A DNA stretch of 64,000 nt from Firmicutes bacterium HGW-Firmicutes-15 (GCA_002840245.1 PHAA01000019.1:1-64000), one strand, 5' to 3'. Numbered from the stretch's first letter, positions 52,023 to 61,754 are shown. The notes: generated by a model from the sequence alone, not told the origin. Numbers and translations: made by a program.

Positions 52023-52886
52023 GTGATTAAATCAGCATTAGAAAAGGCAGAGATACTGGTTGAGGCTTTGCCCTATATTAAGGAATTTTCCGGAAAACGC
52101 GTGGTTATTAAATATGGCGGAGCTGCCATGCAGGATTGCGGCTTGAAACAGAAGGTAATGCAGGATATTGTACTGATGAAGTATGTGGGTATGCACCCCA
52201 TTGTAGTTCATGGTGGTGGTCCGGACATTAATGACATGCTGAAGAGGCTGGATATTAAGAGCAGTTTTATTGATGGCTTGCGAGTAACTGACCAGGAGAC
52301 TATGGAAATCGTGGAAATGGTTCTGGGTGGTAAAGTGAATAAAGAAATAGTAACCGGGCTTAACGCTAGTGGCGGCAAAGCCATCGGTATTTCTGGCAAA
52401 GACGGCGGATTGTTGGAAGCTCAGGCCATAGATGATACTGGCAAAATGGGCTTTGTAGGTGAAGTCTGCCATGTAAACCCTCAGATAATTGAGACTTTGA
52501 TTGATAATGGCTATATACCGGTGATTGCTCCGATTGGAATAGATAACGAGCAGCAAAGCTATAATATTAACGCAGATTTGGTAGCCGCAGCTCTTGCAGT
52601 AGCCCTTAAAGCCGATAAACTAGTTCTTCTCACTGATGTGCCCGGCCTTTTGCAGGATCCGAAGGACCTTGAAAGTCTGATATCGATACTCAAAGTAAGT
52701 CAGGTTTCTGACTATGTAGCCAATGGGACCATATCTGGGGGTATGATACCCAAGGTCAAATGTTGCGTGGAGGCGGTTACTGGGGGGGTTGGCAGAACCC
52801 ATATCATTGATGGCAGAGTGCCTCACTCCATACTTCTGGAAATATTCACCGACGAAGGAGTAGGAACCATGGTAATCAACGAATAA
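52023..52886 (+). CDS. argB: Acetylglutamate kinase
   Basis: 287 residues; phosphorylates N-acetylglutamate. Amino acid kinase motifs: VVIKYGGAAMQD (near 23), VVHGGGPDINDML, and NINADLVAAALAVALKADKL. The C-terminal GGMIPKVKCCVEAV is conserved. GTG 52023 sits 6 bases after GGAGGG; an upstream GTG at 51999 touches its site. An N-terminal helix before VVIKYGG suggests the arginine-feedback-inhibited class, which is inference. Confidence 0.94.
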   Translation: MIKSALEKAEILVEALPYIKEFSGKRVVIKYGGAAMQDCGLKQKVMQDIVLMKYVGMHPIVVHGGGPDINDMLKRLDIKSSFIDGLRVTDQETMEIVEMVLGGKVNKEIVTGLNASGGKAIGISGKDGGLLEAQAIDDTGKMGFVGEVCHVNPQIIETLIDNGYIPVIAPIGIDNEQQSYNINADLVAAALAVALKADKLVLLTDVPGLLQDPKDLESLISILKVSQVSDYVANGTISGGMIPKVKCCVEAVTGGVGRTHIIDGRVPHSILLEIFTDEGVGTMVINE

Positions 52887-52912
52887 AATTAGATTAAATA
52901 GGCGGATAAATG

Positions 52913-52925
52913 GGTGCCTGGCACC
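52913..52925. repeat. Small palindrome before argD
   Basis: GGTGCC-t-GGCACC, perfect 6-bp arms with a one-base centre, 20 bases before the argD start. As RNA the loop is too tight for the full stem; as DNA it resembles short palindromic motifs scattered in many genomes. Confidence 0.5.
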
Positions 52926-52945
52926 TTTCGAAGGGAGATTGAGTT

Positions 52946-54133
52946 ATGACTAATAAAGAAATCATAAATAAAGGACAAGAATACGTTATGAATACCTATG
53001 GCCGCTTTCCCATAGCCTTGGTTAAGGGGAAGGGTTCTTATGTGTGGGATGCCGATGGCAAGGAGTACCTGGATTTTCTAGGGGGAATTGCAGTATGTGT
53101 CCTAGGGCATAGTGATGAAGGTTTACAAGCTGTGTTACGGGAACAAGCCGCGGATTTGTGGCATGTTTCCAATCTCTACTGGATAAAACCACAGGTGGAA
53201 GTGGCTGAGAAACTAGTGAAAATATCAGGGTTGGGTAAGGCCTTCTTCTGCAACAGTGGGGCTGAAGCCAACGAGGCGGCTATAAAGTTGACTCGCAAAT
53301 ATTTTTATCGGAAGCATGAAGCTAATAAGAACGAGATTATAGTTTTTAAGGAATCCTTTCACGGGCGAACCCTGGCTACTGTAACCGCGACTGGCCAGCG
53401 CAAATACCAGGAAGGCTTTGCGCCGCTGCCAGAGGGTTTTGTTTATGCTGATTATAATGACATTGGTTCTGTAGAGAAGCTAATTACCGAAAATACTGCC
53501 GCCATAATGTTGGAAGCAGTGCAGGGTGAAGGCGGTGTCCATCCGGCCCACCGAGACTTCCTGCTGGAATTACGACGCATCTGCAACCGCGAAGGCATAT
53601 TGTTGATATTTGATGAGGTGCAGTGTGGAATTGGCCGAACCGGGACTTTCTTTGCCTACCAGTCCTACGGAGTGAATCCGGACATAGTCACCTTGGCCAA
53701 GGGTTTGGGGGGAGGCTTTCCGATAGGGGCCATGCTGGCAACTGATGAGGCAGCAACTGGTTTTGCACCTGGTGATCATGCATCCACTTTTGGCGGAAAT
53801 CCCTTGGGTACAGCAGTGGCTAACATCTTGGTGGAAACTGTGTCAGATCCGCAATTTATGGAAAATACGAAAAAACTGGGAGAATATTTACAGGAGAGTC
53901 TTAACAAAATAGTTGATAACCGTATAATAGAGGTTAGAGGTTTGGGCCTGATGCTGGGTGTAGAATTTAATGCGGATATAAAGGAACTGGTACAGATTTG
54001 CATGCAAAAGGGTTTGCTCCTCATCGGAGCAGGTCCACGGGTCATGCGATTCGTACCCCCCTTAAACATAAACCAGAAGGAAATTAACCAAGCGGTGGCC
54101 ATATTTAAAGAAGCTCTGCAGGAATGGGAATAA
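52946..54133 (+). CDS. argD: Acetylornithine aminotransferase
   Basis: 395 residues, PLP-dependent class III aminotransferase. FFCNSGAEANEAAIKLTRKY near 96-115, FDEVQCGIGRTGTFFA near 220, PLP lysine in VTLAKGLGGGFPIGA near 250, and HASTFGGNPLGTAVA. Converts N-acetylglutamate semialdehyde to acetylornithine with glutamate. ATG after GAAGGGAG. Confidence 0.95.
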   Translation: MTNKEIINKGQEYVMNTYGRFPIALVKGKGSYVWDADGKEYLDFLGGIAVCVLGHSDEGLQAVLREQAADLWHVSNLYWIKPQVEVAEKLVKISGLGKAFFCNSGAEANEAAIKLTRKYFYRKHEANKNEIIVFKESFHGRTLATVTATGQRKYQEGFAPLPEGFVYADYNDIGSVEKLITENTAAIMLEAVQGEGGVHPAHRDFLLELRRICNREGILLIFDEVQCGIGRTGTFFAYQSYGVNPDIVTLAKGLGGGFPIGAMLATDEAATGFAPGDHASTFGGNPLGTAVANILVETVSDPQFMENTKKLGEYLQESLNKIVDNRIIEVRGLGLMLGVEFNADIKELVQICMQKGLLLIGAGPRVMRFVPPLNINQKEINQAVAIFKEALQEWE

Positions 54134-54163
54134 ATAAAATTGTTTGAGGAGGATTGGTGAAGC

Positions 54164-55102
54164 GTGGATATCAGTGATAAACTTAAAGGCCGGGATTTTA
54201 TAAGCATTCACGATTTTAGCGAGGCAGAAGTAGCCTATATCCTTGAAGTAGGATTGGAACTGAAGAAGGAACAGAAAAAAGGTATAGCTCACCCAATCCT
54301 AGCTGGGAAAACTCTGGGCATGATTTTCCAGAAGGCTTCCACTCGTACCAGGGTAGCCTTTGAGGTTGGTATGTACCAACTGGGAGGGCATGCTCTGTTC
54401 CTAAGCCCAAGAGATATTCAAATTGGGCGGGGAGAGACCATAAAAGATACGTCCTTAGTACTGTCCCGGATGGTAGACGGAATTATGATTCGTACCTTTG
54501 ATCATGAAGAGGTTTTGGAAATGGCACGCTGGTCTTCCGTACCGGTTATAAACGGCTTGACCGACCTGTTGCATCCTACTCAGGTAATCGGGGATATGAT
54601 GACGATTCACGAACACAAAGGCGGGTTGCGGGGTTTAAAGCTGGCCTTTATAGGCGATGGTAACAATGTGGCTCACGAACTGCTTTTTGGCGGAGCCAAG
54701 GTAGGGATGGATGTGACGATTGCTTGCCCAGAGGGATTTGAACCAGACAAAGAAGTATTGAAGTTGGCGGAGAAGGATGCACTGGAAACCGGAGCTAAAT
54801 TGCAGGTGATTGATGATCCATGGAAAGCGGTAAAAGGTGCTGATGTAATCTATACCGATGTATGGGCCAGCATGGGGCAGGAAGGGGAAGCGGATGAAAA
54901 GGAGAAAAAATTCCTGCAGTTCCAGGTAAATAAGGCATTATTAATGGCAGCCAACCCAGGCGCCATCGTTATGCATTGTCTGCCAGCCAAGCGGGGTAAG
55001 GAAATTACTGACGAGGTCATGGACGGGCCGCAGTCAGTAGTATTCGATGAATCAGAAAACCGCTTGCATGCCCATAAAGCTATTATGGCCCTGACCATGT
55101 AG
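54164..55102 (+). CDS. argF: Ornithine carbamoyltransferase
   Basis: 312 residues; makes citrulline from ornithine and carbamoyl phosphate. Carbamoyl-phosphate motif STRTRVAFEVGMYQLGG near 53-69, LTDLLHPTQVIGDMMT near 128, ornithine loop DVWASMGQEGE near 227 and catalytic MHCLPAKRGKEIT near 267. GTG start after GAGGAGG. Anabolic role follows from its place in the operon. Confidence 0.95.
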   Translation: MDISDKLKGRDFISIHDFSEAEVAYILEVGLELKKEQKKGIAHPILAGKTLGMIFQKASTRTRVAFEVGMYQLGGHALFLSPRDIQIGRGETIKDTSLVLSRMVDGIMIRTFDHEEVLEMARWSSVPVINGLTDLLHPTQVIGDMMTIHEHKGGLRGLKLAFIGDGNNVAHELLFGGAKVGMDVTIACPEGFEPDKEVLKLAEKDALETGAKLQVIDDPWKAVKGADVIYTDVWASMGQEGEADEKEKKFLQFQVNKALLMAANPGAIVMHCLPAKRGKEITDEVMDGPQSVVFDESENRLHAHKAIMALTM

Positions 55103-55114
55103 GCGATAGATCGC

Positions 55115-55591
55115 ATGGAAGGGGAGAATTTAAACCACCCAACATGGAGGATTTGTAGGGCGGAGACAAGCAACATTGATGCTATGCTTAATCTGTGGAG
55201 CTATATTCCGGAAATACAATCTTCTATTGCAGATTCTTTCGAATCTGTCCAAGGATTTATGGAGTTAAACCAGGCTAGCTTTCTGGTGGCCCTTTTAGAT
55301 GTGAAATTGATTGGTACCGTGATGGGGGGCTATAACGGCTGGCGCGGCACTATCTATCACTTGGCTGTTCATCCCGATTATCGGGGTCAGGGTATTGGAA
55401 GGGCCTTGCTGGAACAATGCATAGCGGTATTACACCAGCGGGGCGCGCCGCGAGTCGACCTGTATACCTATGCCAGCAATGAAACTGCCCAGGCTTTTTA
55501 CAGAAAATTGGGATGGAGAGAAAGAAAGGAAGTAAAAAACTTCTCTTGGGAATACTCCCAGAATCTGAAACTGCCTGGGGACAAAGGATGA
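55115..55591 (+). CDS. GNAT-family N-acetyltransferase inside the arg operon
   Basis: 158 residues with the GNAT core HLAVHPDYRGQGIGRALLEQ near 88-107 and AQAFYRKLGWRER near the end. It lies between argF and argG in the same direction, with 12 and 29 base gaps, so it is cotranscribed with arginine genes. It is not of the amino-acid-kinase type of ArgA; it resembles YpeA-like proteins. Role in glutamate acetylation is possible but unproven. Its start (ATG 55115) has only a weak site. Confidence 0.82.
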   Translation: MEGENLNHPTWRICRAETSNIDAMLNLWSYIPEIQSSIADSFESVQGFMELNQASFLVALLDVKLIGTVMGGYNGWRGTIYHLAVHPDYRGQGIGRALLEQCIAVLHQRGAPRVDLYTYASNETAQAFYRKLGWRERKEVKNFSWEYSQNLKLPGDKG

Positions 55592-55620
55592 ATATACATT
55601 ATGATGTAGGAGGATAAAGC

Positions 55621-56829
55621 ATGGAAAAAGTAGTCTTAGCCTATTCGGGAGGGCTGGATACATCGATAATCATACCCTGGTTGAAAGAGAATTATGGGTA
55701 TGAAGTTATAGCTTTTTGCGCCAATGTTGGGCAGGGGGAAGAGTTGGAGCCAGTCAGGGAAAAGGCTTTGAAGTCAGGAGCATCGAAGGTCTATATTGAG
55801 GATCTGGTGGAGGAATTTGTTACTGATTATGTTTTCCCGGTACTTAAAGCTGGTGCAATATATGAGAAGAAATACCTTCTGGGAACCTCCTTTGCCAGAC
55901 CCCTCATGGCGAAAAAGATGGTCGAGATCGCGGAGAAAGAAGGCGCAGTAGCCATCTGCCACGGAGCTACCGGCAAAGGTAATGACCAGGTGCGTTTTGA
56001 ATTAGGGGTTAAGGCATTTAATCCCGACCTTAAGGTTATAGCCCCCTGGAGGGAATGGACGATCAGATCTCGCGAAGAAGCCATAGACTATGCGAATAGC
56101 CATGGCATAGACATACCGGTGAGCAAAGAGAAAATATACAGCAGTGACCGCAATATCTGGCATATTTCGCACGAAGGCGGAGATCTGGAAGACCCGGCCA
56201 ACGAGCCTCAGAATCATCTGTACATGCTGACCGTTCCCCCGGAGGAAGCCCCAGACAAGCCTGCTTATGTAGAAGTTGGCTTCCAAGCAGGTATTCCGGT
56301 GTCCATTGACGGGCAGATCTACCCTCCTGTGGAACTGCTTACGGAACTGAACCGCATTGGAGGAGAAAATGGCGTAGGGATTGTTACTATGGTAGAAAAC
56401 CGTCTGGTTGGCATGAAATCCAGGGGTGTTTATGAGACTCCAGGAGGAACCATACTCTACACCGCTCATGAGGAACTGGAAAGGCTGACCCTGGATCGGC
56501 GCACCCTTCAGTTTAAGGAGCAGGTAGCTGTTAAATACGCGGAACTGGTCTATGATGGCAATTGGTTCTCCAAACTGAAAACTGCCCTGGATGCTTTTGT
56601 AGACGTAACCCAGGAGACGGTTACTGGCAGTGTAAGGGTAAAGCTCTACAAAGGCAGTTGTACAGCAGTTGCTTCTCGTTCACCTTATTCGCTCTACAGT
56701 GAGGAGTTAGCTACCTTTGGTGCGGACGAAATATACAGCCAGAAAGATGCCGAAGGATTTATTAATCTTTTCGGACTGCCCCTGAAGGTGCAAGCCCTGC
56801 TGGATAGAAAAATAAAGAGTGAAAAATAG
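55621..56829 (+). CDS. argG: Argininosuccinate synthase
   Basis: 402 residues; condenses citrulline and aspartate with ATP. The PP-loop is [14 protein letters not shown] at 5-18; [17 protein letters not shown] near 115-131 and [19 protein letters not shown] near 173-191 are characteristic. ATG after GTAGGAGG. The expected next gene, argH, is absent; a strong terminator follows instead. Confidence 0.95.
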   Translation: MEKVVLAYSGGLDTSIIIPWLKENYGYEVIAFCANVGQGEELEPVREKALKSGASKVYIEDLVEEFVTDYVFPVLKAGAIYEKKYLLGTSFARPLMAKKMVEIAEKEGAVAICHGATGKGNDQVRFELGVKAFNPDLKVIAPWREWTIRSREEAIDYANSHGIDIPVSKEKIYSSDRNIWHISHEGGDLEDPANEPQNHLYMLTVPPEEAPDKPAYVEVGFQAGIPVSIDGQIYPPVELLTELNRIGGENGVGIVTMVENRLVGMKSRGVYETPGGTILYTAHEELERLTLDRRTLQFKEQVAVKYAELVYDGNWFSKLKTALDAFVDVTQETVTGSVRVKLYKGSCTAVASRSPYSLYSEELATFGADEIYSQKDAEGFINLFGLPLKVQALLDRKIKSEK

Positions 56830-56879
56830 AAATTTTAATAGTTTCAAACTGAAATTTATAGTAATATAGGCGTGCGCAA

Positions 56880-56914
56880 AATAAAAGAGCAGGAGAAAAT
56901 CCTGCTCTTTTATT
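56880..56914 (+). terminator. Terminator of the arg operon
   Basis: AATAAAAGAGCAGGA (56880-56894) pairs perfectly with TCCTGCTCTTTTATT (56900-56914), a 15-bp stem with a 5-base loop, followed by TTTTCT. Confidence 0.92.
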
Positions 56915-56981
56915 TTTTCTCAAAATATTAAATTTCCGGATGACATAAAAAATTAAAAATCAAGTCTACCAATCAATAAAA

Positions 56982-57037
56982 AAACAATATATACTACATG
57001 TAGTGTTCGTAAATAAAACGGACCATATATATAGTGC
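56982..57037 (+). promoter_or_regulatory. Possible NrdR-box pair before nrdD
   Basis: ACCATATATATAGTGC (57022-57037) agrees with the NrdR box pattern ACACWATATATWGTGT at 13 of 16 positions. A weaker box (12 of 16) is at 56982-56997, 40 bases earlier, near four helical turns. NrdR represses ribonucleotide reductase genes when dATP is high. Known pairs are usually about 31 bases apart, so confidence is moderate. Confidence 0.5.
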
Positions 57038-57076
57038 TAAGGTGCTATAGTCTATAGGACGTAGGGAGGATTTATT

Positions 57077-59194
57077 TTGGATATTAGCAAGATTAAAAAA
57101 AGAGATGGCCGCTTAGAACCCTTTGAAAAAGAGAAGTTGGTGGATGCCATATTTAAGGCCGCTCGTGCGGTAGGCGGCAAGGACCATCAGATTGCTCAGG
57201 AACTTGCCGATAAGGTTATAGAAATTGCCCAATATGTGGACGATGATGAAGTGGCCACCGTTGAAGGCATACAGGACTTAGTGGAAAAAGTCCTGGTTAA
57301 AAACGGGCATTATAAAACTGCCAAAGCCTATATTCTCTATCGGAAACAGCATGAAACCATCCGTAATGCTGATCAACTATTGCAGAACAATCAGATTATC
57401 GCTAACTACCTGGGCCGAAACGATTGGCGAGTAAAGGAAAATTCCAATATGACTTATTCGCTGCAGGGGATGAATTTCCACCTTTCGTCGGTTATTGTCT
57501 CCCAGTACTGGTTGGATCAGATTTATAGTCCCCAGATGAAGGAAGCCCAAAACAGCGGGGATTTACATATTCATGACCTGGGCATCCTGGGTGTGTACTG
57601 CGTGGGTTGGGATATCCGAGATTTACTGATGGAAGGCTTCAAAGGGGTTCGAGGCAAGGTTGCCAGCGGCCCAGCCAAGCATTTCCGTTCTATACTGGGT
57701 CAGATAGTCAATTTCTTTTTCACCCTGCAGGGCGAGGCGGCAGGAGCACAGGCCTTTTCTAACTTTGATACCCTGTTGGCTCCCTTCATCCGCTATGACG
57801 AACTAGACTATAAACAGGTTAAACAGGGGCTGCAGGAATTTGTCTTTAATATGAATGTTCCTACCCGTGTAGGCTTCCAAACGCCATTTACCAATGTTAC
57901 CATGGACCTCAAGGTGCCGGAATTCATGAAAAATGAACCGGTTATCATCGGCGGCAAATATATGGATGAGACCTATGGCGAGTTTCAGGCGGAAATGGAT
58001 GTATTCAACCAGGCCTTTGCCGAGGTAATGATGCAAGGGGATGTTGAGGAACGGGTTTTTACCTTCCCCATTCCTACCTATAACATAACGGAAGATTTTG
58101 ACTGGGATAATCCCAGCTACAATAAAATGTGGGAGATGACTGCCAAATATGGCATACCCTCCTTTTCAAATTTCATCGGTTCAGACATGAGTCCCGAGGA
58201 TGCCCGAAGCATGTGCTGTCGTCTGCGGCTCGATAATCGTGAACTTAAGAAACGAGGGGGCGGACTTTTTGGTGCCAATCCCTTAACCGGTTCTATTGGA
58301 GTAGTCACTATAAACATGAGTCGTTTAGGTTATCTTTCCAAGAGTAAGGAAGACTATTTTAACCGCCTGGGAGAAATTATGGACATGGCCAGGGATAGCC
58401 TGGAAATTAAGCGTAAAATGCTGGAGAGCCTTACCGAATATGGACTTTATCCCTATTCCCAATTCTACCTGCGTGGGGTCAAGGAGGGCTTCGGCCAATA
58501 TTGGAAGAACCATTTTTCCACCATCGGTCTAGTAGGCATGAACGAATCTTGCCTTAACTTCCTAGGTCACGATATAGGCAGTGAGGCCGGTCTTGAATTT
58601 ACCCGTGAGGTTATGAACTTCATGCGCGAAAGACTGATCGCCTACCAGGAAGAAACGGGCAACATATTTAACTTGGAAGCAACGCCGGCTGAAGGGGTTT
58701 CCTACGGTATTGCTCGCAAGGATAAAGAACTCTATCCGAAAATCATCGTAGCTAATGAGGCAGAAGTGAAAGAGGGCGCTGAACCCTACTATACCAACTC
58801 AACTCAATTACCTGTAAACTATACCGATGATCTATTTACCGCCCTAAAGATACAGGATGATCTGCAGGTTCTATATACGGGCGGAACTACCTTCCATATA
58901 TTCTTAGGTGAAGCGGTTTCCTCGATTAATGGGGTTAAGAAACTGGTGAAAAAAGTTTGTGACCAGTTCAGTCTGCCTTATTTCACTATTACACCTACTT
59001 TCAGTATTTGCCCCAAACATGGTTATATAAAAGGGGAGAACTTTGAATGTCCGGTGTGCGAAGCAAAAGGCGTAAAAACATCATGTGAAGTGTACTCACG
59101 GGTGGTTGGCTACCTTCGACCGGTAGATCAGTGGAACGCTGGCAAGCAGGAAGAATATCGGGAGAGAAGCACCTTCGACAAGGCGATAGGTTAA
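57077..59194 (+). CDS. nrdD: Anaerobic ribonucleoside-triphosphate reductase (class III)
   Basis: 705 residues. An ATP-cone allosteric domain (about 1-95; IKKRDGRLEPFEKEKLVDAI) precedes the glycyl radical reductase. A CPKH/CPVC zinc site lies near 655-675, and the radical glycine is in RVVGYLRP near 684. Makes deoxynucleotides without oxygen, activated by NrdG. TTG start after TAGGGAGG. The two bases to nrdG indicate an operon. Confidence 0.95.
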   Translation: MDISKIKKRDGRLEPFEKEKLVDAIFKAARAVGGKDHQIAQELADKVIEIAQYVDDDEVATVEGIQDLVEKVLVKNGHYKTAKAYILYRKQHETIRNADQLLQNNQIIANYLGRNDWRVKENSNMTYSLQGMNFHLSSVIVSQYWLDQIYSPQMKEAQNSGDLHIHDLGILGVYCVGWDIRDLLMEGFKGVRGKVASGPAKHFRSILGQIVNFFFTLQGEAAGAQAFSNFDTLLAPFIRYDELDYKQVKQGLQEFVFNMNVPTRVGFQTPFTNVTMDLKVPEFMKNEPVIIGGKYMDETYGEFQAEMDVFNQAFAEVMMQGDVEERVFTFPIPTYNITEDFDWDNPSYNKMWEMTAKYGIPSFSNFIGSDMSPEDARSMCCRLRLDNRELKKRGGGLFGANPLTGSIGVVTINMSRLGYLSKSKEDYFNRLGEIMDMARDSLEIKRKMLESLTEYGLYPYSQFYLRGVKEGFGQYWKNHFSTIGLVGMNESCLNFLGHDIGSEAGLEFTREVMNFMRERLIAYQEETGNIFNLEATPAEGVSYGIARKDKELYPKIIVANEAEVKEGAEPYYTNSTQLPVNYTDDLFTALKIQDDLQVLYTGGTTFHIFLGEAVSSINGVKKLVKKVCDQFSLPYFTITPTFSICPKHGYIKGENFECPVCEAKGVKTSCEVYSRVVGYLRPVDQWNAGKQEEYRERSTFDKAIG

Positions 59195-59195
59195 T

Positions 59196-59906
59196 ATGAA
59201 ATATGCAGGAATGATCAAGCAGAGTCTAGTGGATTACCCCGGGGAAATAGCCGCCGTGCTTTTTACCCGGGGGTGCAACCTGCGTTGTCCGTTTTGCCAT
59301 AATCCAGACCTGCTGGTGAAACCGAAGATACTGGTGAAACCGATAGATATAGAAGAAGTGGTGGAATTTTTACTTGCCAGACGGAGCTTCCTGGATGGTG
59401 TGGTCATCAGTGGGGGAGAGCCGACCCTGAACGAGGACCTTCCTGTCGATATAGCCCGTATGAAATCTCTGGGATGTTTAATTAAACTAGATACCAACGG
59501 TACCAACACGACTATGTTGGAAAAATTGCTTCGTAATAATATGTTGGACTATGTAGCCATGGACATAAAAGCACCACTAGAATACAAGAAATATCTGCAG
59601 GCCTGTGGCAAATTAAGTTCGGAAGACTTTTTTAATATACGTAGTTCCGTTCATCTCTTAATGAGCACACCGGTGAACCTGGAATTCAGAACCACTGTCG
59701 TGCCCGCCTTGCATACAGCCGAAGATATCGTAGCGATTGCCAGGCATGTAGAGGGATGCGATATATACACACTGCAGCAGTTCAACCCGCGTGTTACCCT
59801 GGAACCCGGCTATGCCAGGGTGGTTCCCTATAGCAAGGAAGAAATGCAGGATATAGCGGATAAGTGTGCTGTTTATGTAAAAGAAGTACGAGTAGTTAAC
59901 ATATAA
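59196..59906 (+). CDS. nrdG: Anaerobic ribonucleotide reductase activating protein
   Basis: 236 residues, radical SAM activase. The cluster motif CNLRCPFCHNP is at residues 27-37; DGVVISGGEPTLNEDLP near 67 and DYVAMDIKAPL near 120 match NrdG and its close relatives. It generates the glycyl radical on NrdD. ATG two bases behind the nrdD stop. Confidence 0.94.
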   Translation: MKYAGMIKQSLVDYPGEIAAVLFTRGCNLRCPFCHNPDLLVKPKILVKPIDIEEVVEFLLARRSFLDGVVISGGEPTLNEDLPVDIARMKSLGCLIKLDTNGTNTTMLEKLLRNNMLDYVAMDIKAPLEYKKYLQACGKLSSEDFFNIRSSVHLLMSTPVNLEFRTTVVPALHTAEDIVAIARHVEGCDIYTLQQFNPRVTLEPGYARVVPYSKEEMQDIADKCAVYVKEVRVVNI

Positions 59907-59914
59907 GGAGTATT

Positions 59915-61687
59915 ATGGCCAATAATATACAGACAGCTCTAAAAAAATATTTTGGTTACGAGACCTTTAAACCTGGACAAGAGGCTATTATTGACAGCAT
60001 CTTAGATGGTCGTGATATTCTAGGAATCATGCCCACCGGTGGAGGCAAGTCAGTTTGCTATCAGATTCCGGCCCTCCTCTTACCTGGAATGAGCCTGGTT
60101 ATTTCGCCGCTTATAGCCCTGATGAAAGATCAAGTCGATGCCTTAAACGACCTGGGGATTCCTGCCGCCTTTATTAACAGCGGAATGGGTGCAGGGGAGA
60201 TCCGTGCCTGCTTATCAGAGGCTCGGCAGGGAAGGTATAAGCTTCTCTATGTAGCTCCGGAACGGCTGGGATCGGAGAACTTTACCAATCTCCTCAGGAA
60301 CCTGCCGGTTGCTTTGATTGCCATTGACGAGGCCCATTGTGTTTCCCAATGGGGACACGATTTTAGACCTTCTTATGTGGACATTGCCCCATGGATAGCT
60401 GAATTGCCCGAACGTCCGGTTGTAGCTGCATTTACTGCTACGGCTACTCTGCGCGTACGGGACGATATAGCCAAGATGTTGGAATTATCCGCCCCGGATA
60501 TTTATGTGACGGGTTTTAAACGTGAAAACCTGCATTTATCGGCTGCCAAAGGGGTAGACAAGACAAATTTTATAAGCAGCTATGTCAAGAGCCACCCCGA
60601 ACAGGCAGGTATCATCTATGCAGCTACCCGCAAAGAGGTAGATGCTCTGTATGAACACCTGCAGTCTCGGGGATATTCGGTGGGACGCTATCATGCCGGG
60701 CTCGATAAGGAGGAAAGAAATCAAAACCAGGAAGACTTCCTGTATGATGAAATCCGCGTAATAGTAGCCACCAATGCTTTTGGACTGGGTATAGATAAAT
60801 CCAATGTACGATATGTAATTCATCACAATATGCCTCGCCACCTGGAGGCCTATTATCAGGAGGCAGGACGAGCCGGCCGTGATGACGAACATGCAGATTG
60901 TATTCTCCTGTATGCCCCAGGGGATGTTCAAACCCAAAAATATTTTATTGAGAATAGTGAATTAAGCGAAGAGAGAAAGAATGGTGAGTATAATAAACTG
61001 CAGAGTATGATCGATTATTGTCATACCACCCACTGCCTGCAGCAGTATATATTAAATTACTTTGGTGAAGAGGATGCCTCAGATAACTGTGGCAATTGTG
61101 CCAACTGCAGCCAGGAATTTGATGTTAAAGATGTAACTATTGAAGCCCAGAAGATATTTTCCTGTATGAAGAGAATGAATGAGCAGTATGGGATGACGTT
61201 AGTAGCCTCTGTGCTCAAGGGTTCAAAAGGCAAAAGAATACAGGAACTGCGCTTCAATGAGCTGTCTACATTTGGAATTATGAAGGAAATGACTATTCCT
61301 GCTATTGTAGAGCTCATGCATATGTTAGAAGCAGATGATTATATCTACAACACTGGAGGTCAATATCCGGTGGTACGCCTTAGCCCGAAGGCGGGTCCTG
61401 TGCTCAGAAGCCAGGCCCGGGTTCTGGTCAGGATGCCTCATGTTCCTGAGCCTGTGGCTGCTGAGAGCGGCATTTTCGAGTTGCTGCGCTCCCTACGCAA
61501 AGAAATTGCCCAGAGAGAAGGAATGCCTCCCTATGTAATATTCCACGACAGTACCTTAAAGGAAATGAGCAGCCGTTTACCCAGGGACGAATATGAAATG
61601 CTGACTATTACCGGGGTAGGTGAAAACAAATTGAAGAAGTACGGCAAACAATTTCTGGAGGTAATCAGGGATTATCTTAGGAAGTAA
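59915..61687 (+). CDS. recQ: ATP-dependent DNA helicase RecQ
   Basis: 590 residues: superfamily 2 helicase with Walker A MPTGGGKSVCYQ near 40, DEAHCVSQWGHDF near 140, motif VI YYQEAGRAGRDDE near 315; then the zinc-binding RQC part (CHTTHCLQQYIL, CGNCANC) and a C-terminal HRDC domain (about 515-590). Unwinds DNA 3' to 5' in recombination and fork repair. ATG after AAGGAG, 8 bases behind nrdG, so probably in that operon. Confidence 0.95.
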   Translation: MANNIQTALKKYFGYETFKPGQEAIIDSILDGRDILGIMPTGGGKSVCYQIPALLLPGMSLVISPLIALMKDQVDALNDLGIPAAFINSGMGAGEIRACLSEARQGRYKLLYVAPERLGSENFTNLLRNLPVALIAIDEAHCVSQWGHDFRPSYVDIAPWIAELPERPVVAAFTATATLRVRDDIAKMLELSAPDIYVTGFKRENLHLSAAKGVDKTNFISSYVKSHPEQAGIIYAATRKEVDALYEHLQSRGYSVGRYHAGLDKEERNQNQEDFLYDEIRVIVATNAFGLGIDKSNVRYVIHHNMPRHLEAYYQEAGRAGRDDEHADCILLYAPGDVQTQKYFIENSELSEERKNGEYNKLQSMIDYCHTTHCLQQYILNYFGEEDASDNCGNCANCSQEFDVKDVTIEAQKIFSCMKRMNEQYGMTLVASVLKGSKGKRIQELRFNELSTFGIMKEMTIPAIVELMHMLEADDYIYNTGGQYPVVRLSPKAGPVLRSQARVLVRMPHVPEPVAAESGIFELLRSLRKEIAQREGMPPYVIFHDSTLKEMSSRLPRDEYEMLTITGVGENKLKKYGKQFLEVIRDYLRK

Positions 61688-61710
61688 GGGACCGAGTAAC
61701 ATTGAGGAGT

Positions 61711-61754
61711 AAGGGGAAGGCTCTGCTGTAAAATAACAGCAGAGCCTTCCCCTT
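61711..61754 (+). terminator. Large perfect hairpin after recQ
   Basis: A 19-bp perfect stem (61711-61729 with 61736-61754) with a 6-base loop, 23 bases after the recQ stop. It is followed by GTTACTTC, not a T run, so classical termination is not assured, although a stem this stable may still end or protect the message. Confidence 0.6.

Noticed and set aside
52913-52925. GGTGCCTGGCACC before argD as a transposon or REP element end
   Set aside because: Only one copy was noticed in the window and there is no transposase or target duplication, so I list it only as a palindrome.
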